Assembly (NCBI RefSeq): GCF_003075395.1
Contig: NZ_QDFV01000002.1
Coordinates: 248,001 to 312,000 of the forward strand
DNA: 64,000 bases
Reading direction: 5' to 3'
Source of the DNA: Microbacterium sp. TPD7012
Lineage (GTDB): Bacteria > Actinomycetota > Actinomycetes > Actinomycetales > Microbacteriaceae
This document shows, piece after piece, positions 17,192-25,682 of this stretch. Position 1 is the first letter of the stretch; each line of letters begins with the position of its first letter. The notes below the pieces were generated by a model. That model was not told where the DNA came from, searched no databases, and was given only the letters and a program-made list of their open reading frames with translations. A program made the translations under genes and the position numbers.

Positions 17192-18448
17192 TCAGACTCG
17201 GACCGGGCCGAACACCTCGGTCGCCCGGCGCAGAGCTTCCGATCGGTCGACCGCATCCTGAGCCGACTCGCCCCTGGCGGCGGATGCCCAGGCGTCGCGC
17301 ATGCTGCTCACGCCCGCCGCCGCGCCGTCCGGGTGGCCGTGGATGCCGCCACCGGCGAGCACCAGCAGATCCGTCGTGCCGACAGCGCGGTAGGTGGCGT
17401 GCGCGAGCCCGCCCCACTGGCCGCTGGAGAGCACGGGAACGGTCGGGGCGATGCCCAGAAGCGGTTCGCGGACCGCGGCGATGGAGTCGAGCACCTCGTC
17501 GTCCGTCTCATAGAACTTGTTGCTGATGCCGTTGGTGTGCAGATGATCCGCACCCGAGAGGCGGGCGATCTTCTGCCACGCGCGAAAGCCTATCCCGACC
17601 TGCTCCGACCGGCCGATCGCCCCGAACATCGTGCGGTGCCCGTGGATGGGGACCGCCGTGTGCGCGCTGAGGAACTCGAGACCCGCGAGGCCGACGAGGT
17701 TGACGCACGCCATCACGCAGGTGCCGCCGGCGGCGACCACCAGATCGTGGTTCGCCTCGAGGCGTGAGATGTCTTCGGTGATGTTGAACGCGTACATCGG
17801 CATGCGGCCGGTGCGGTCGGCGTATCGGTGCAGCACCGGCATGACCGCGGCCACGCGTGCGGACAGCGGCGAGGACGGACCGTTTCCCTGCAGCTCGTCG
17901 TCCTTGATGAAGTCGATGCCCGCCTCGGCGAGCTCTCCGACGACTTCGGCGAGCTCGGTCGGGGCGAGTCCGATGCTGGGCTTGATGATCGTGCCGATCA
18001 TCGCGCCGTCGGATGCGCCCATCAGCCGACGCGTGCCCTCCACGCCGAAGCGGGGGCCGTGGTAGCGCTCCGCGAACGCGGCAGGCAGATCGAGGTCGAT
18101 CAGGCGCACCGCGGAGAGCTCCTTGATCTCGAAGAGGTTTCCGGCGACGGCCGCGAGCAGGTTCGGGAGCGACGGCCCGAAGTTGTCGAGCGGGAAGCGC
18201 AGCCGCAGCACGGCCCTGCGCCGCCCCGCGGGATCGCCGACCGCGCCGGGCAGCGGGGAGGCGCCGGTGAGCGGGATCTCCTGGAGCGACTCGACCTGGG
18301 CCGCGAACCGCGCCCGCACGTCGTCGGACTCCCGCTGCACGCGCACGAAGGTGCCGGTGGACTGCTCGCCCGCCAGCACCTCGGCCGCGTGCTGCAGCGG
18401 AAGGGAGGTCTCGATGACATACGTCGCGACGACGTGGTGGGTGCTCAT
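17192..18448 (-). CDS. RuBisCO-like protein, probable 3-oxo-isoapionate-4-phosphate decarboxylase or transcarboxylase
   Basis: 418 residues with the RuBisCO large-subunit fold. Landmarks are IIKPSIGL (Lys156), the carbamate/Mg motif FIKDDE (Lys182, Asp184, Glu185), MYAFNITED, and HGHRTMFG. Because the carbamate lysine and metal acids are kept, enolate chemistry on a phosphorylated ketoacid is expected. Two RuBisCO-like enzymes of apionate catabolism are known: OiaX (decarboxylase to L-erythrulose 1-phosphate) and OiaT (transcarboxylase/hydrolase to 3-phosphoglycerate and glycolate). I cannot tell them apart by eye; presence of LerI and DerI homologues favours OiaX. Start ATG 18448 lies five bases after the GH127 stop. 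Confidence 0.75.
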   Translation of the reverse strand: MSTHHVVATYVIETSLPLQHAAEVLAGEQSTGTFVRVQRESDDVRARFAAQVESLQEIPLTGASPLPGAVGDPAGRRRAVLRLRFPLDNFGPSLPNLLAAVAGNLFEIKELSAVRLIDLDLPAAFAERYHGPRFGVEGTRRLMGASDGAMIGTIIKPSIGLAPTELAEVVGELAEAGIDFIKDDELQGNGPSSPLSARVAAVMPVLHRYADRTGRMPMYAFNITEDISRLEANHDLVVAAGGTCVMACVNLVGLAGLEFLSAHTAVPIHGHRTMFGAIGRSEQVGIGFRAWQKIARLSGADHLHTNGISNKFYETDDEVLDSIAAVREPLLGIAPTVPVLSSGQWGGLAHATYRAVGTTDLLVLAGGGIHGHPDGAAAGVSSMRDAWASAARGESAQDAVDRSEALRRATEVFGPVRV

Positions 18449-18453
18449 CCCGA

Positions 18454-20445
18454 TCACCACACCAGGGGGAGCCACACGGACATCTCGCCCGCTCCCCGGT
18501 TGCCCCACGTGTAGTAAGGGACGAGGCGGGCGGGGGCCGTGGTGACCTCGGCGTCGCCGATCAGGTCGTAGAGCGAGTCCTCCGCCGTGGTCGGCAGCAC
18601 GGCGATCTCGGTGTCGAGGGCGACGATGCGATGGCCGTCGATCTCGGTCGGCACCGGCGTCAGTTCGATCCCGCGCCGGAGCGCGGCCTGCTCGAGCACG
18701 ACGCCGTCGGGCAGATCGGCGCTCTCCAGGGCGTAGACCACCGGCCCGCGTCGCACCGCGACCTGGTTGGCCGTCTCCTCGGCGAGCCGGTGACCCCGCA
18801 GGATCCGCACGGGCATCGGCAGCGTCAGCACGACCACGTCACCCGCTGTCCAGGCGCGGTCGATCCGGGTGTAGGTGCCCGGTGCCGACACCTCGACCTC
18901 GACACCGTTGACGGTCGCCGTCGCGCCCTCGCTCCAGCCGGGGATGCGCAGGTGCAGGGGGAGGCCGCCGCCGGATGCCGCGGTCACGGTGAACGTGAGC
19001 GTCTCGCTCCAGGGGTAGTCGCTGTCCTCGCGGAGGGCGAGCGACCGGCCGTCCTCCGTCGACACGGTCAGCTCGCTGCCGCCGTACTGGTGCACGTACA
19101 GGCCGTCGTCACCGAGGGCGGCGGCGCGCTCATGGAACCGCGCGAGCGTGCGGGCGATGTTCGGCGGGCAGCAGAAGCAGGCGAGATAGTCCTCGCGCAG
19201 CCGCTCGTCGGAGGGCGGTGGCGGCGGAGTCGGGTGGATCGCGGTGTCGCCCGGACGGCGCAGCGGATAGGGGAGGTCGCGGACCTGGCGCAGGGCGTTC
19301 GTGTAGAAGTACTCGGAGCCGCCCAGGCTGATGCTCGCGAGCAGGCTGTTGTACGCGACCTGCTCGATCACATCCGCGTACTTCGCATCGCCGGTGAGGG
19401 CGAGCATCCGCTCGCTCCAGAAGATCATGCCGATGTTGGCGCACGATTCGTTGTGGGCGGTGGTGTGGGGGAGCTGGTAGGCGCGGCCGTACGCCTGGTG
19501 CACGCGGCTGATGTCGCGCTGCCACGGGGAGGCGTCCGGCGAGGCGCCGTCGTAGAGGGCGCCGCATCCGCCGGTGATGTAGAGCTTGGTGTCGACCACG
19601 TCCTGCCAGAGCCGCTCCAGCACGCCCTCCAGCTCCGCGTCTCCGGTCTCGAGCACCAGGTCGGCGAGGCCCGCGTAGAGGTAGTTGGCGCGGACGGCGT
19701 GCCCGGCGACGACCGTCTGCTCGCGGATCGGCACGCGGTCCTGGTTGTCGTCGCCGCCCTCGAAGTCGTCGCGCACGCGGACGAACGCCTCGGCGAGACG
19801 CAGGTAGCGCTCCTCGTGGGTCACCCGGTAGAGCTCGATGACGGCCATGTAGTGCGAGGGGCAGATGGCGCTGCGGGCGAGCTCCAGGGGCTTGTTCGTG
19901 GCGAGGTCCTCGAGGAAGCCGGCGGCCTTGCGTGCCGCGTCGAGCAGCGTGTCGGATCCGGTGACCTCGTGGTGCCGCACACCCGCGGTGATCAGGTGGC
20001 CGAGGTTGTAGGTCTCGAAGTGGAAACGGTCGGCGAGGGCGGCGACATCGACGTCGTTGCGGTCCGCGATGATGGTCGGAGTGTGGAGGTAGCCGTCGGG
20101 GCGCTGCACCGAGGCGATCAGCGCGGCGATGTCCTCGATGCGCCGGGCGAGCTCGTCGTCCGGGTCGGTCTCGAGGCTGGCGATGGCCGCCTCCAGCCAC
20201 TTGTAGAAGTCGCCGTCCATGAAGGAGGGGCCGAGGTGCTCGCCCTCTTCGAGACCCGCCGCGATGCGGAAGTTCGCCAGTCCCGGGCTCACCGCCGGGT
20301 CGCTGAGCGACGACCAGATCTGCGGGACCGTGACGTCACGGGTGCGAGCGTGGATGCCGCCCCAGAAGCCATGGGTCCAGCGGGCGCTCTCCGCGCCGAG
20401 CGGCCGCAGAGGGCCCGTTTCGCGCAGAGTCTTCGTCGTCGACAT
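18454..20445 (-). CDS. GH127 beta-L-arabinofuranosidase
   Basis: A 663-residue cytoplasmic enzyme with the GH127 (alpha/alpha)6 barrel. The zinc/thiolate active site is complete: Glu333 and Cys335 in HNESCANIG, and Cys425-Cys426 in CFCCPPN. In the family prototype the equivalent pattern holds zinc and supplies the nucleophilic cysteine. It removes beta-L-arabinofuranose from plant glycans and glycoproteins. Ribosome site GGAAGGA precedes the ATG. The two apionate-type genes follow within a few bases, so arabinose release and acid-sugar processing are one transcript. It is divergent from an ABC transporter operon. Confidence 0.92.
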   Translation of the reverse strand: MSTTKTLRETGPLRPLGAESARWTHGFWGGIHARTRDVTVPQIWSSLSDPAVSPGLANFRIAAGLEEGEHLGPSFMDGDFYKWLEAAIASLETDPDDELARRIEDIAALIASVQRPDGYLHTPTIIADRNDVDVAALADRFHFETYNLGHLITAGVRHHEVTGSDTLLDAARKAAGFLEDLATNKPLELARSAICPSHYMAVIELYRVTHEERYLRLAEAFVRVRDDFEGGDDNQDRVPIREQTVVAGHAVRANYLYAGLADLVLETGDAELEGVLERLWQDVVDTKLYITGGCGALYDGASPDASPWQRDISRVHQAYGRAYQLPHTTAHNESCANIGMIFWSERMLALTGDAKYADVIEQVAYNSLLASISLGGSEYFYTNALRQVRDLPYPLRRPGDTAIHPTPPPPPSDERLREDYLACFCCPPNIARTLARFHERAAALGDDGLYVHQYGGSELTVSTEDGRSLALREDSDYPWSETLTFTVTAASGGGLPLHLRIPGWSEGATATVNGVEVEVSAPGTYTRIDRAWTAGDVVVLTLPMPVRILRGHRLAEETANQVAVRRGPVVYALESADLPDGVVLEQAALRRGIELTPVPTEIDGHRIVALDTEIAVLPTTAEDSLYDLIGDAEVTTAPARLVPYYTWGNRGAGEMSVWLPLVW

Positions 20446-20557
20446 GACGTGTTCCTTCCGAGGCTGCTGCCATCAGTTCCCGCAGTCAGGTCCCACGCCG
20501 TGCAAGAGATCACAGGACTGCATGATCATGCATGCTAGCGCGGAATCGGGGTCGATG

Positions 20558-20571
20558 TGAATATATTTTCA
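20558..20571. promoter_or_regulatory. Putative SorC-family operator
   Basis: TGAATATATTTTCA differs at two of 14 positions from AGAATATACTTTCA, read on the minus strand at 25568-25581 in front of the SorC-type regulator gene. The site lies in the divergent GH127/ABC promoter region. Confidence 0.55.
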
Positions 20572-20581
20572 ATACTGATTG

Positions 20582-20610
20582 TTGACACACCGTTGAAACG
20601 ATTCTATTCT
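20582..20610 (+). promoter_or_regulatory. Strong promoter with LacI-type operator for the ABC operon
   Basis: TTGACA (20582-20587), 17 bases, TATTCT (20605-20610). The spacer holds TGAAACGATTC (20594-20604), the reverse complement of the core at 647-658. This is the clearest sigma-70 promoter in the window. Confidence 0.7.
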
Positions 20611-20654
20611 CGTGTCGTACCCGCATCGCCCTGCACTTCGTCAAGGAGGACGTC

Positions 20655-21992
20655 ATGAACATCCACAGCACCCGCGGCCGCAAGTGGCTCGCGCTCGGAA
20701 TCGTCGTCGCCGCGGCGCTGCCCCTCGCGGCATGCGGCGGCTCCGGTGACAACGGCGGCGGTGGTGGTGGCTCGTCCGACGGCGGCACCGACCCCGAGGC
20801 CTTCACGGTCATGACGGCGAACGAGAACACGGTCATCGGCCCGACGCTCGACGCCCTCGCCGCCGACCAGTGCAAGGCCGAGAACGAGGCGCTCCCCATC
20901 GAGCACCAGAAGATCGCGCAGGCCGACACCGTGCAGCGCATCACGCTGCTGGCCAGTCAGAACGCCCTCCCGACCCACACGATCGCCGGTACGGCGCTCA
21001 TCCGCCCCGACGGCGACCTCGGCGCCGCCGGTCTGGTCGGCGACCTGAAGGCGGCGCTGGAGGAGAAGGACGCGTGGGACAACGTGCTCCCCGCCGCGGC
21101 ATCCACCGTCGAGCAGGTCTACGGCGGCTTCGTCTCGCTGCCGTACCAGTACAACATCGAGGGCATCTTCTACAACAAGCAGATCTTCGAAGAGCTCGGC
21201 CTCGAGGAGCCGAAGACCTGGGACGAGCTCGCCGAGGTCTCGCAGGAGCTGCAGGACGCGGGCTACACGGCGATGGCCCAGGCCGGTGCCGCGGGCTTCC
21301 CGCTCACGCGTCTGCTGGGCATGTACATCTTCCGCAACGTCGGTCCCGAGGCGATGCAGGCCGTCGCCGACGGAGACGCGAAGCTGACCGACCCGGAGTA
21401 CGTCGCCGGCGCCGAGGCGCTCGCCGCGTACGCGGAGAAGGGCTACTTCGGCGAGGGCTTCTCGACCCGCGACCCCGATGCCACGTCGAACCTGTTCCTG
21501 ACCGGCAAGGCCGGCATGGCCTACGACGGCACCTGGCTGCTGAGCGCCATCAACGACCCGGAGCGCAACCAGATCGGCGGCGAGAACGTCGGCTTCATGC
21601 CGTTCCCCGCGGTCGACGGCGGCAAGGGCTCGATCGACCAGTACCCGGCGAACGCCGGAGCGCCGATGATCATCGACGCCGGGCAGTTCGGCCCGAAGGT
21701 CAAGGACTGGGTCGCCTGCATCTCCGAGAACTACGGCCAGCAGGCCCTCCAGGACACCGGCTCGATCTCGGGCTTCGCGGTGAACGGCGAGGTCAGCGAC
21801 ATCAGCCCGAACACGCTCGACATCCAGGAGCGCATCGCCGGCATCGACGAGACCGTACTGTGGTTCGAGGCCCTGATGGACCCGAAGAGCAACTCGCTCG
21901 CGTCCACCAACGGCACCCTCCTCACCACCGGTCAGATGTCTCCGGAGGACTACATGGCGGCGCTGCAGGACAGCATCGACGCCAACCGCTGA
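20655..21992 (+). CDS. Sugar ABC transporter substrate-binding lipoprotein (CUT1)
   Basis: 445 residues. A signal peptide with RGRK and a hydrophobic core ends in the lipobox LAAC, followed by a Gly/Ser linker. The rest is a family 1 binding protein: PYQYNIEGIFYNKQIFEELG, GMAYDGTWLLSAI and a Trp-rich C-terminus. It captures an oligosaccharide outside the membrane for the permeases encoded downstream. AAGGAGGA precedes the ATG. Expression is likely controlled by both a LacI-type and a SorC-type site. The ligand could be an arabinosyl or apiosyl oligosaccharide, judging from its neighbours. Confidence 0.92.
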   Translation: MNIHSTRGRKWLALGIVVAAALPLAACGGSGDNGGGGGGSSDGGTDPEAFTVMTANENTVIGPTLDALAADQCKAENEALPIEHQKIAQADTVQRITLLASQNALPTHTIAGTALIRPDGDLGAAGLVGDLKAALEEKDAWDNVLPAAASTVEQVYGGFVSLPYQYNIEGIFYNKQIFEELGLEEPKTWDELAEVSQELQDAGYTAMAQAGAAGFPLTRLLGMYIFRNVGPEAMQAVADGDAKLTDPEYVAGAEALAAYAEKGYFGEGFSTRDPDATSNLFLTGKAGMAYDGTWLLSAINDPERNQIGGENVGFMPFPAVDGGKGSIDQYPANAGAPMIIDAGQFGPKVKDWVACISENYGQQALQDTGSISGFAVNGEVSDISPNTLDIQERIAGIDETVLWFEALMDPKSNSLASTNGTLLTTGQMSPEDYMAALQDSIDANR

Positions 21993-21995
21993 CCT

Positions 21996-22034
21996 GAAGC
22001 CGACTCCTCGCCGCACAGGTGAGGAGTCGGCTTC
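21996..22034 (+). promoter_or_regulatory. Intercistronic hairpin between binding protein and permease
   Basis: A 14-bp perfect stem (GAAGCCGACTCCTC with its complement) and an 11-base loop start four bases after the stop. No T-run follows. Such hairpins protect the upstream message and limit read-through, giving more binding protein than permease. Confidence 0.7.
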
Positions 22035-22055
22035 TTCCGAGAAAGGACCGAGCGA

Positions 22056-22937
22056 ATGAACTCGATCTTCGGAGATCGCAAGACGATCTTCATCCTCCTC
22101 GGCCCCGCCCTTCTGCTGTACACGCTGCTGAAGATCGTGCCGGTGCTGTGGTCGTTCGGCCTGTCGTTCTTCGAGGGGAACACCCTGCGCGGCTTCGACT
22201 GGGTCGGCATCGAGAACTTCACGACGTTCTTCACCGACAAGGCCGCGCTGCAGTCCCTCGGCGTCAGCGTGTTCTTCGCCATCGTCGCGACGATCGGCCA
22301 GGTCGCCCTCGGATACGGGCTCGCGCTCCTCTATGTCTTCGTGCTGCGCAAGGGCTCGTCCCTCGTGCGCACGATCGTCTTCTTCCCGGCTATCCTCCCC
22401 ACGGTCGCGGTGGCGCTGCTCTTCAAGAGCTTCGTGGCGGTGGGAGACAACCAGGGGCCGGTCAACGACATCATCAACTTCTTCGGCGGTGAGAGCGTCG
22501 AGGTGCTCGCGTCGACGGCGGGCACGATGTCGACGGCGATCGTCATGACGCTCTGGAGCTCGATGGGCTTCTACGCGGTGCTGCTCTACGCCGGCCTGCT
22601 CGACATCCCCGAGGAGATCATCGAGTCGGCGCGGCTCGACGGCGCGAACGGCCTGCGACTGGTGAAGAACATCATCCTGCCGCTGTCCCTCCCGATTCTG
22701 CTGTCGTCGATCATCTTCAGCCTGAACTCGACGCTCAAGGTCTTCGACAGCCTCCTGGCGCTGAACAACGGCCAGCCCGGCACATCGACGGCCCCGCTGA
22801 CCCTGTACATGTACCGCACGGCGTTCGAGTACGCCGAGTACGGATACGGCTCGACCATCGCCCTCGTGCTCACGATCCTGTGCCTGGTCTTCACCCTCGC
22901 GATCTTCCGATCGCAGCGACGCAAGGCGGAGGTCTGA
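22056..22937 (+). CDS. Sugar ABC transporter permease, MalF type
   Basis: 293 residues with six predicted membrane helices. The cytoplasmic EAA loop, which contacts the ATPase, reads EEIIESARLDGANGLRLVKNIILP. The N-terminus is short, without the extra MalF domain. GAAAGGA lies before the ATG. No ATPase gene is found anywhere in the window, so a shared MsiK-type ATPase encoded elsewhere probably powers the system. Confidence 0.92.
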   Translation: MNSIFGDRKTIFILLGPALLLYTLLKIVPVLWSFGLSFFEGNTLRGFDWVGIENFTTFFTDKAALQSLGVSVFFAIVATIGQVALGYGLALLYVFVLRKGSSLVRTIVFFPAILPTVAVALLFKSFVAVGDNQGPVNDIINFFGGESVEVLASTAGTMSTAIVMTLWSSMGFYAVLLYAGLLDIPEEIIESARLDGANGLRLVKNIILPLSLPILLSSIIFSLNSTLKVFDSLLALNNGQPGTSTAPLTLYMYRTAFEYAEYGYGSTIALVLTILCLVFTLAIFRSQRRKAEV

Positions 22938-22939
22938 TC

Positions 22940-23854
22940 ATGACGACGCTGCAGACGCAGACACAGCCCACCGTCGCCACCCCCACGGTGCAGCGGCCCC
23001 GCCCGGGTCAGGGCCGCCGTGCCGCGATGCGCGCCGTCCGCCGCATCCCGGTCTGGATCCTGGTCGCGCTCCTCATGGTGGTCGTGCTCTATCCGCAGGT
23101 CTGGATGCTTCTCGGCTCCTTCAAGACGCAGTCGGAGTTCCTCTCCGACCCCGCGCTCTCACTGCCGAAGACCTGGCAGTTCGACAACTACGTCGCCGCC
23201 CTCACGAACGGCGATGTCGCCCGCAACTACCTCAACAGCATCATCGTGACGATCCCGTCGGTCCTGCTGATCGTCTTCATCGGCGTCGCCGCCGGGTACG
23301 CGCTCGAGGTCATGATCTGGAAGGGCCGCAACGCGGTCCTGCTCTACGTGCTCGCGGGCATCATGGTGCCGGGGCAGATGATCCTCGTCCCGCTGTTCAT
23401 CGTGTACTTCCGACTCGGCCTCACGAACACCATGCTGCCGATGATCATCACCTACACCGTGATGGGGCTGCCGCTGACGACGTTCCTCATGGCGACGTAC
23501 TTCCGTGCCGTCCCGCGGGAGATCTTCGAGGCCGCGACCGTCGACGGATCGGGTCCGCTGCGGTCGTTCTTCCTGATCGGCATGCCGATGATGAAGAACG
23601 CCATCCTCACGGTCGGTCTCGTGCAGTTCTTCAGCGTCTGGAACGACCTCCTGATCGCGCTGACGTTCACCACAAAGCCGGAGCTTGCGACGATCCAGGT
23701 CGGCCTGCTCAGTCTGAGCGACGAGTACGGCTCCACGCAGTACGGTCCGCTGTTCGCGGCCGTGAGCCTCAACATCGTCGTCCTGATGATCGTGTTCCTG
23801 GCGCTCAACAAGAAGATCATGGCCGGCATGGCCGGCGGTGCCCTGAAAGGATGA
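22940..23854 (+). CDS. Sugar ABC transporter permease, MalG type
   Basis: 304 residues, six membrane helices after a basic N-terminal tail. The EAA loop is REIFEAATVDGSGPLRSFFLIGMP. The ATG lies two bases after the stop of the MalF-type gene, with AAGGCGGAGG as ribosome site inside it. It completes the membrane channel of the 20.6-kb transporter. Confidence 0.92.
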   Translation: MTTLQTQTQPTVATPTVQRPRPGQGRRAAMRAVRRIPVWILVALLMVVVLYPQVWMLLGSFKTQSEFLSDPALSLPKTWQFDNYVAALTNGDVARNYLNSIIVTIPSVLLIVFIGVAAGYALEVMIWKGRNAVLLYVLAGIMVPGQMILVPLFIVYFRLGLTNTMLPMIITYTVMGLPLTTFLMATYFRAVPREIFEAATVDGSGPLRSFFLIGMPMMKNAILTVGLVQFFSVWNDLLIALTFTTKPELATIQVGLLSLSDEYGSTQYGPLFAAVSLNIVVLMIVFLALNKKIMAGMAGGALKG

Positions 23855-23858
23855 TCCG

Positions 23859-24521
23859 ATGACCTCCTCCGCCCCGCGCGTCGCCTTCATCCACACCGGA
23901 GCCGTCGTGATCCCGCCCGTCGCCGACCTCGCGCGCGAGCACCTCGCCGGGGCCACGACCGTGAACTACCTCGACGACAAGATCGTCGCCGACCTCGGAG
24001 ACCCCGAGCGGGCGGCATCCGTGCCGGAGCGCCTGATCGACCTGGCACAGGCGGCGCGCGCCGGCGGGGCCGACGTCGTCATGTTCACGTGCTCGTCGAT
24101 CTCCCACCTGGCAGGTCCGACGGCGGATGCCGTGGGCATCCCCGTGCTGCGGATCGACGAGGCCATGGCCGACGACGCGGTCGCCGCGGGGGAGCGGATC
24201 GCCGTCCTGGCGACACTCCCCACGACCCTCACCCCGACGCTCGCCCTGCTGCGCGAGCGCGCGGAACTCGCAGGACGCGCACCGGAGTTCGTCAGCGAGG
24301 TCGTCGCCGGGGCCTTCGAGGCCGTCGCCGGCGGCGACAGGACCACGCACGACCGGCTGGTCGGCGCCGCGATCGAGCGTCTGGCGGCGGATGCCGACGT
24401 CGTCGTGCTCGCGCAGGCGTCGATGGCCAGCGCGGCGCAGGGCGTCCACGTGACGGCCCGCGTGCTCACGAGCCTCGACCCCGGCATCCGACGTCTGAGC
24501 GAGGCGGTCGCGGCGCTGTAG
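23859..24521 (+). CDS. Asp/Glu racemase superfamily protein with a single active-site Cys
   Basis: 220 residues, four bases after the permease stop, so part of the ABC operon. The N-terminal half has the superfamily cysteine loop in MFTCSSIS. In the second half the matching position reads LAQASMA, with Ala where racemases carry the second Cys. One-Cys members include arylmalonate decarboxylase-like enzymes, so it may protonate or decarboxylate a carbanion on one face rather than racemise. In this locus a sugar-acid substrate is possible. It is not recognised beyond the superfamily. Confidence 0.75.
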   Translation: MTSSAPRVAFIHTGAVVIPPVADLAREHLAGATTVNYLDDKIVADLGDPERAASVPERLIDLAQAARAGGADVVMFTCSSISHLAGPTADAVGIPVLRIDEAMADDAVAAGERIAVLATLPTTLTPTLALLRERAELAGRAPEFVSEVVAGAFEAVAGGDRTTHDRLVGAAIERLAADADVVVLAQASMASAAQGVHVTARVLTSLDPGIRRLSEAVAAL

Positions 24522-24543
24522 TCTCGGCGCCCGGCGACGACCG

Positions 24544-25524
24544 TCAGATCGTCTCGGCGAGGCGCTCGGCCGTATGCAGGTCGGTCACCAGGGCCGTCAC
24601 CCAGCCGCCGGCGATCGCGCCCCGGATGGCGTCGAGCTTGCGCTCGCCGCCGGCGATCCCCACGCGCCGCGGGATGCGCAGGAGCTTGTCGACCGGGATG
24701 GCGATCACGCGGTCGTCGATCTCGCCGGTCACCGGTGATCCGTCGACACGGAAGACATGGTGGCAGATGTCGCCCACGGCGCCCTCGGCGAGCAGCTGAG
24801 CACGCTCGTCATCGGCGAACGCGTTCCCGCTCGTGGACAGCACATCGGACGGGTCGATGCTGCCGATGCCCATGATGGTCATCGTCAGCGACTCCCAGTG
24901 GCGCATGGTCTCCTGCATCGACGGGTCCTTGAGCAGGCTGTCGCGCACGGCGGGGTCCGCCACGATGCCCGGGGCCTGCACGTAGACGGGGTCGGCGCCG
25001 AGCATCCGCGCGAGCGAGCTGAGCAGTCGGTGCGAGTGGCTCTGCACCTCGGGGGCACCGGTGCCGCCCAGCAGCTGCACGACCTCCGTCGCCCCGCGCG
25101 TCGGAAGGGGGCGCATGCGGTCGGTCATCGCGAGCACGGAACGACTCCACGAGGAGACGCCGATCCGGTCGGCGCCCGACAGTGACGCCTCGAGGTAGCC
25201 GGCGGCTCCGGCGCCGATGGCGGCGAGCAGCTCGGCCTCGTCGGCATCCGGCTCCACGTCGACGATGACCGCCTCGGAGATCCCGTACCCGAGCTCGAGG
25301 CGCTCCTCGAGCTCGGCGTGCACGCCGGGAGCGACCGTGACGATGGTGCGGACGATCCCCGCGGTCTCCGCGCGCTTGAGCAGACGGGAGACCTTGGCCT
25401 GGGAGATGCTGAGGGCTGCGGCGATCTCCGACTGGCGGATGCCGCGTTCGTGGTACATTCGCGCCACCTTGGTGAGCAGGCGCAGCTGGCCGTCGACGGG
25501 GGCGGCGAAGGGGGTCGACGACAC
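24544..25524 (-). CDS. SorC/DeoR-type sugar-binding transcriptional regulator
   Basis: 326 residues. The N-terminal helix-turn-helix reads YHERGIRQSEIAAALSISQAKVSRLLKRAE. The C-terminal sugar-phosphate sensor domain shows GISSW-like GVSSWSRSVLAM, GIGSIDPSDVLSTSG and the final ERKLDAIRGAI segment of the family. Effectors are usually phosphorylated sugars. Start is GTG 25524 with AGGAGG six bases upstream. It converges with the ABC operon and is divergent from the apiosidase-like gene. Shared sites at 20558, 25568 and 25595 suggest control of the GH127/ABC promoter, the glycosidase pair and itself. Confidence 0.87.
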   Translation of the reverse strand: MSSTPFAAPVDGQLRLLTKVARMYHERGIRQSEIAAALSISQAKVSRLLKRAETAGIVRTIVTVAPGVHAELEERLELGYGISEAVIVDVEPDADEAELLAAIGAGAAGYLEASLSGADRIGVSSWSRSVLAMTDRMRPLPTRGATEVVQLLGGTGAPEVQSHSHRLLSSLARMLGADPVYVQAPGIVADPAVRDSLLKDPSMQETMRHWESLTMTIMGIGSIDPSDVLSTSGNAFADDERAQLLAEGAVGDICHHVFRVDGSPVTGEIDDRVIAIPVDKLLRIPRRVGIAGGERKLDAIRGAIAGGWVTALVTDLHTAERLAETI

Positions 25525-25567
25525 GGTGGTCCTCCTGCTTCAGCGGGAACGGATGGAGATTCGCTGA

Positions 25568-25608
25568 TGAAAGTATATTCTCGCAGATTCGCTTTGAATA
25601 GAGATTCA
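25568..25608. promoter_or_regulatory. Two putative SorC-family operators in the divergent region
   Basis: TGAAAGTATATTCT (25568-25581) and TGAATAGAGATTCA (25595-25608), spaced 27 bases start to start, lie between the regulator and the apiosidase-like gene. The second has perfect TGAAT/ATTCA arms. Both resemble 20558-20571. Confidence 0.55.
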
Positions 25609-25682
25609 TAGAGCAAGGATTATGCAAGACTGGAGATCATCGACGCCCGACGACGGGTGGCCGCCGACGCAGGAGGATGATG

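Noticed and set aside
17192..18448. True carbon-fixing RuBisCO
   Set aside because: At 418 residues it is short, no small subunit or phosphoribulokinase is present, and it sits with a sugar-acid kinase; it belongs to the RuBisCO-like proteins.
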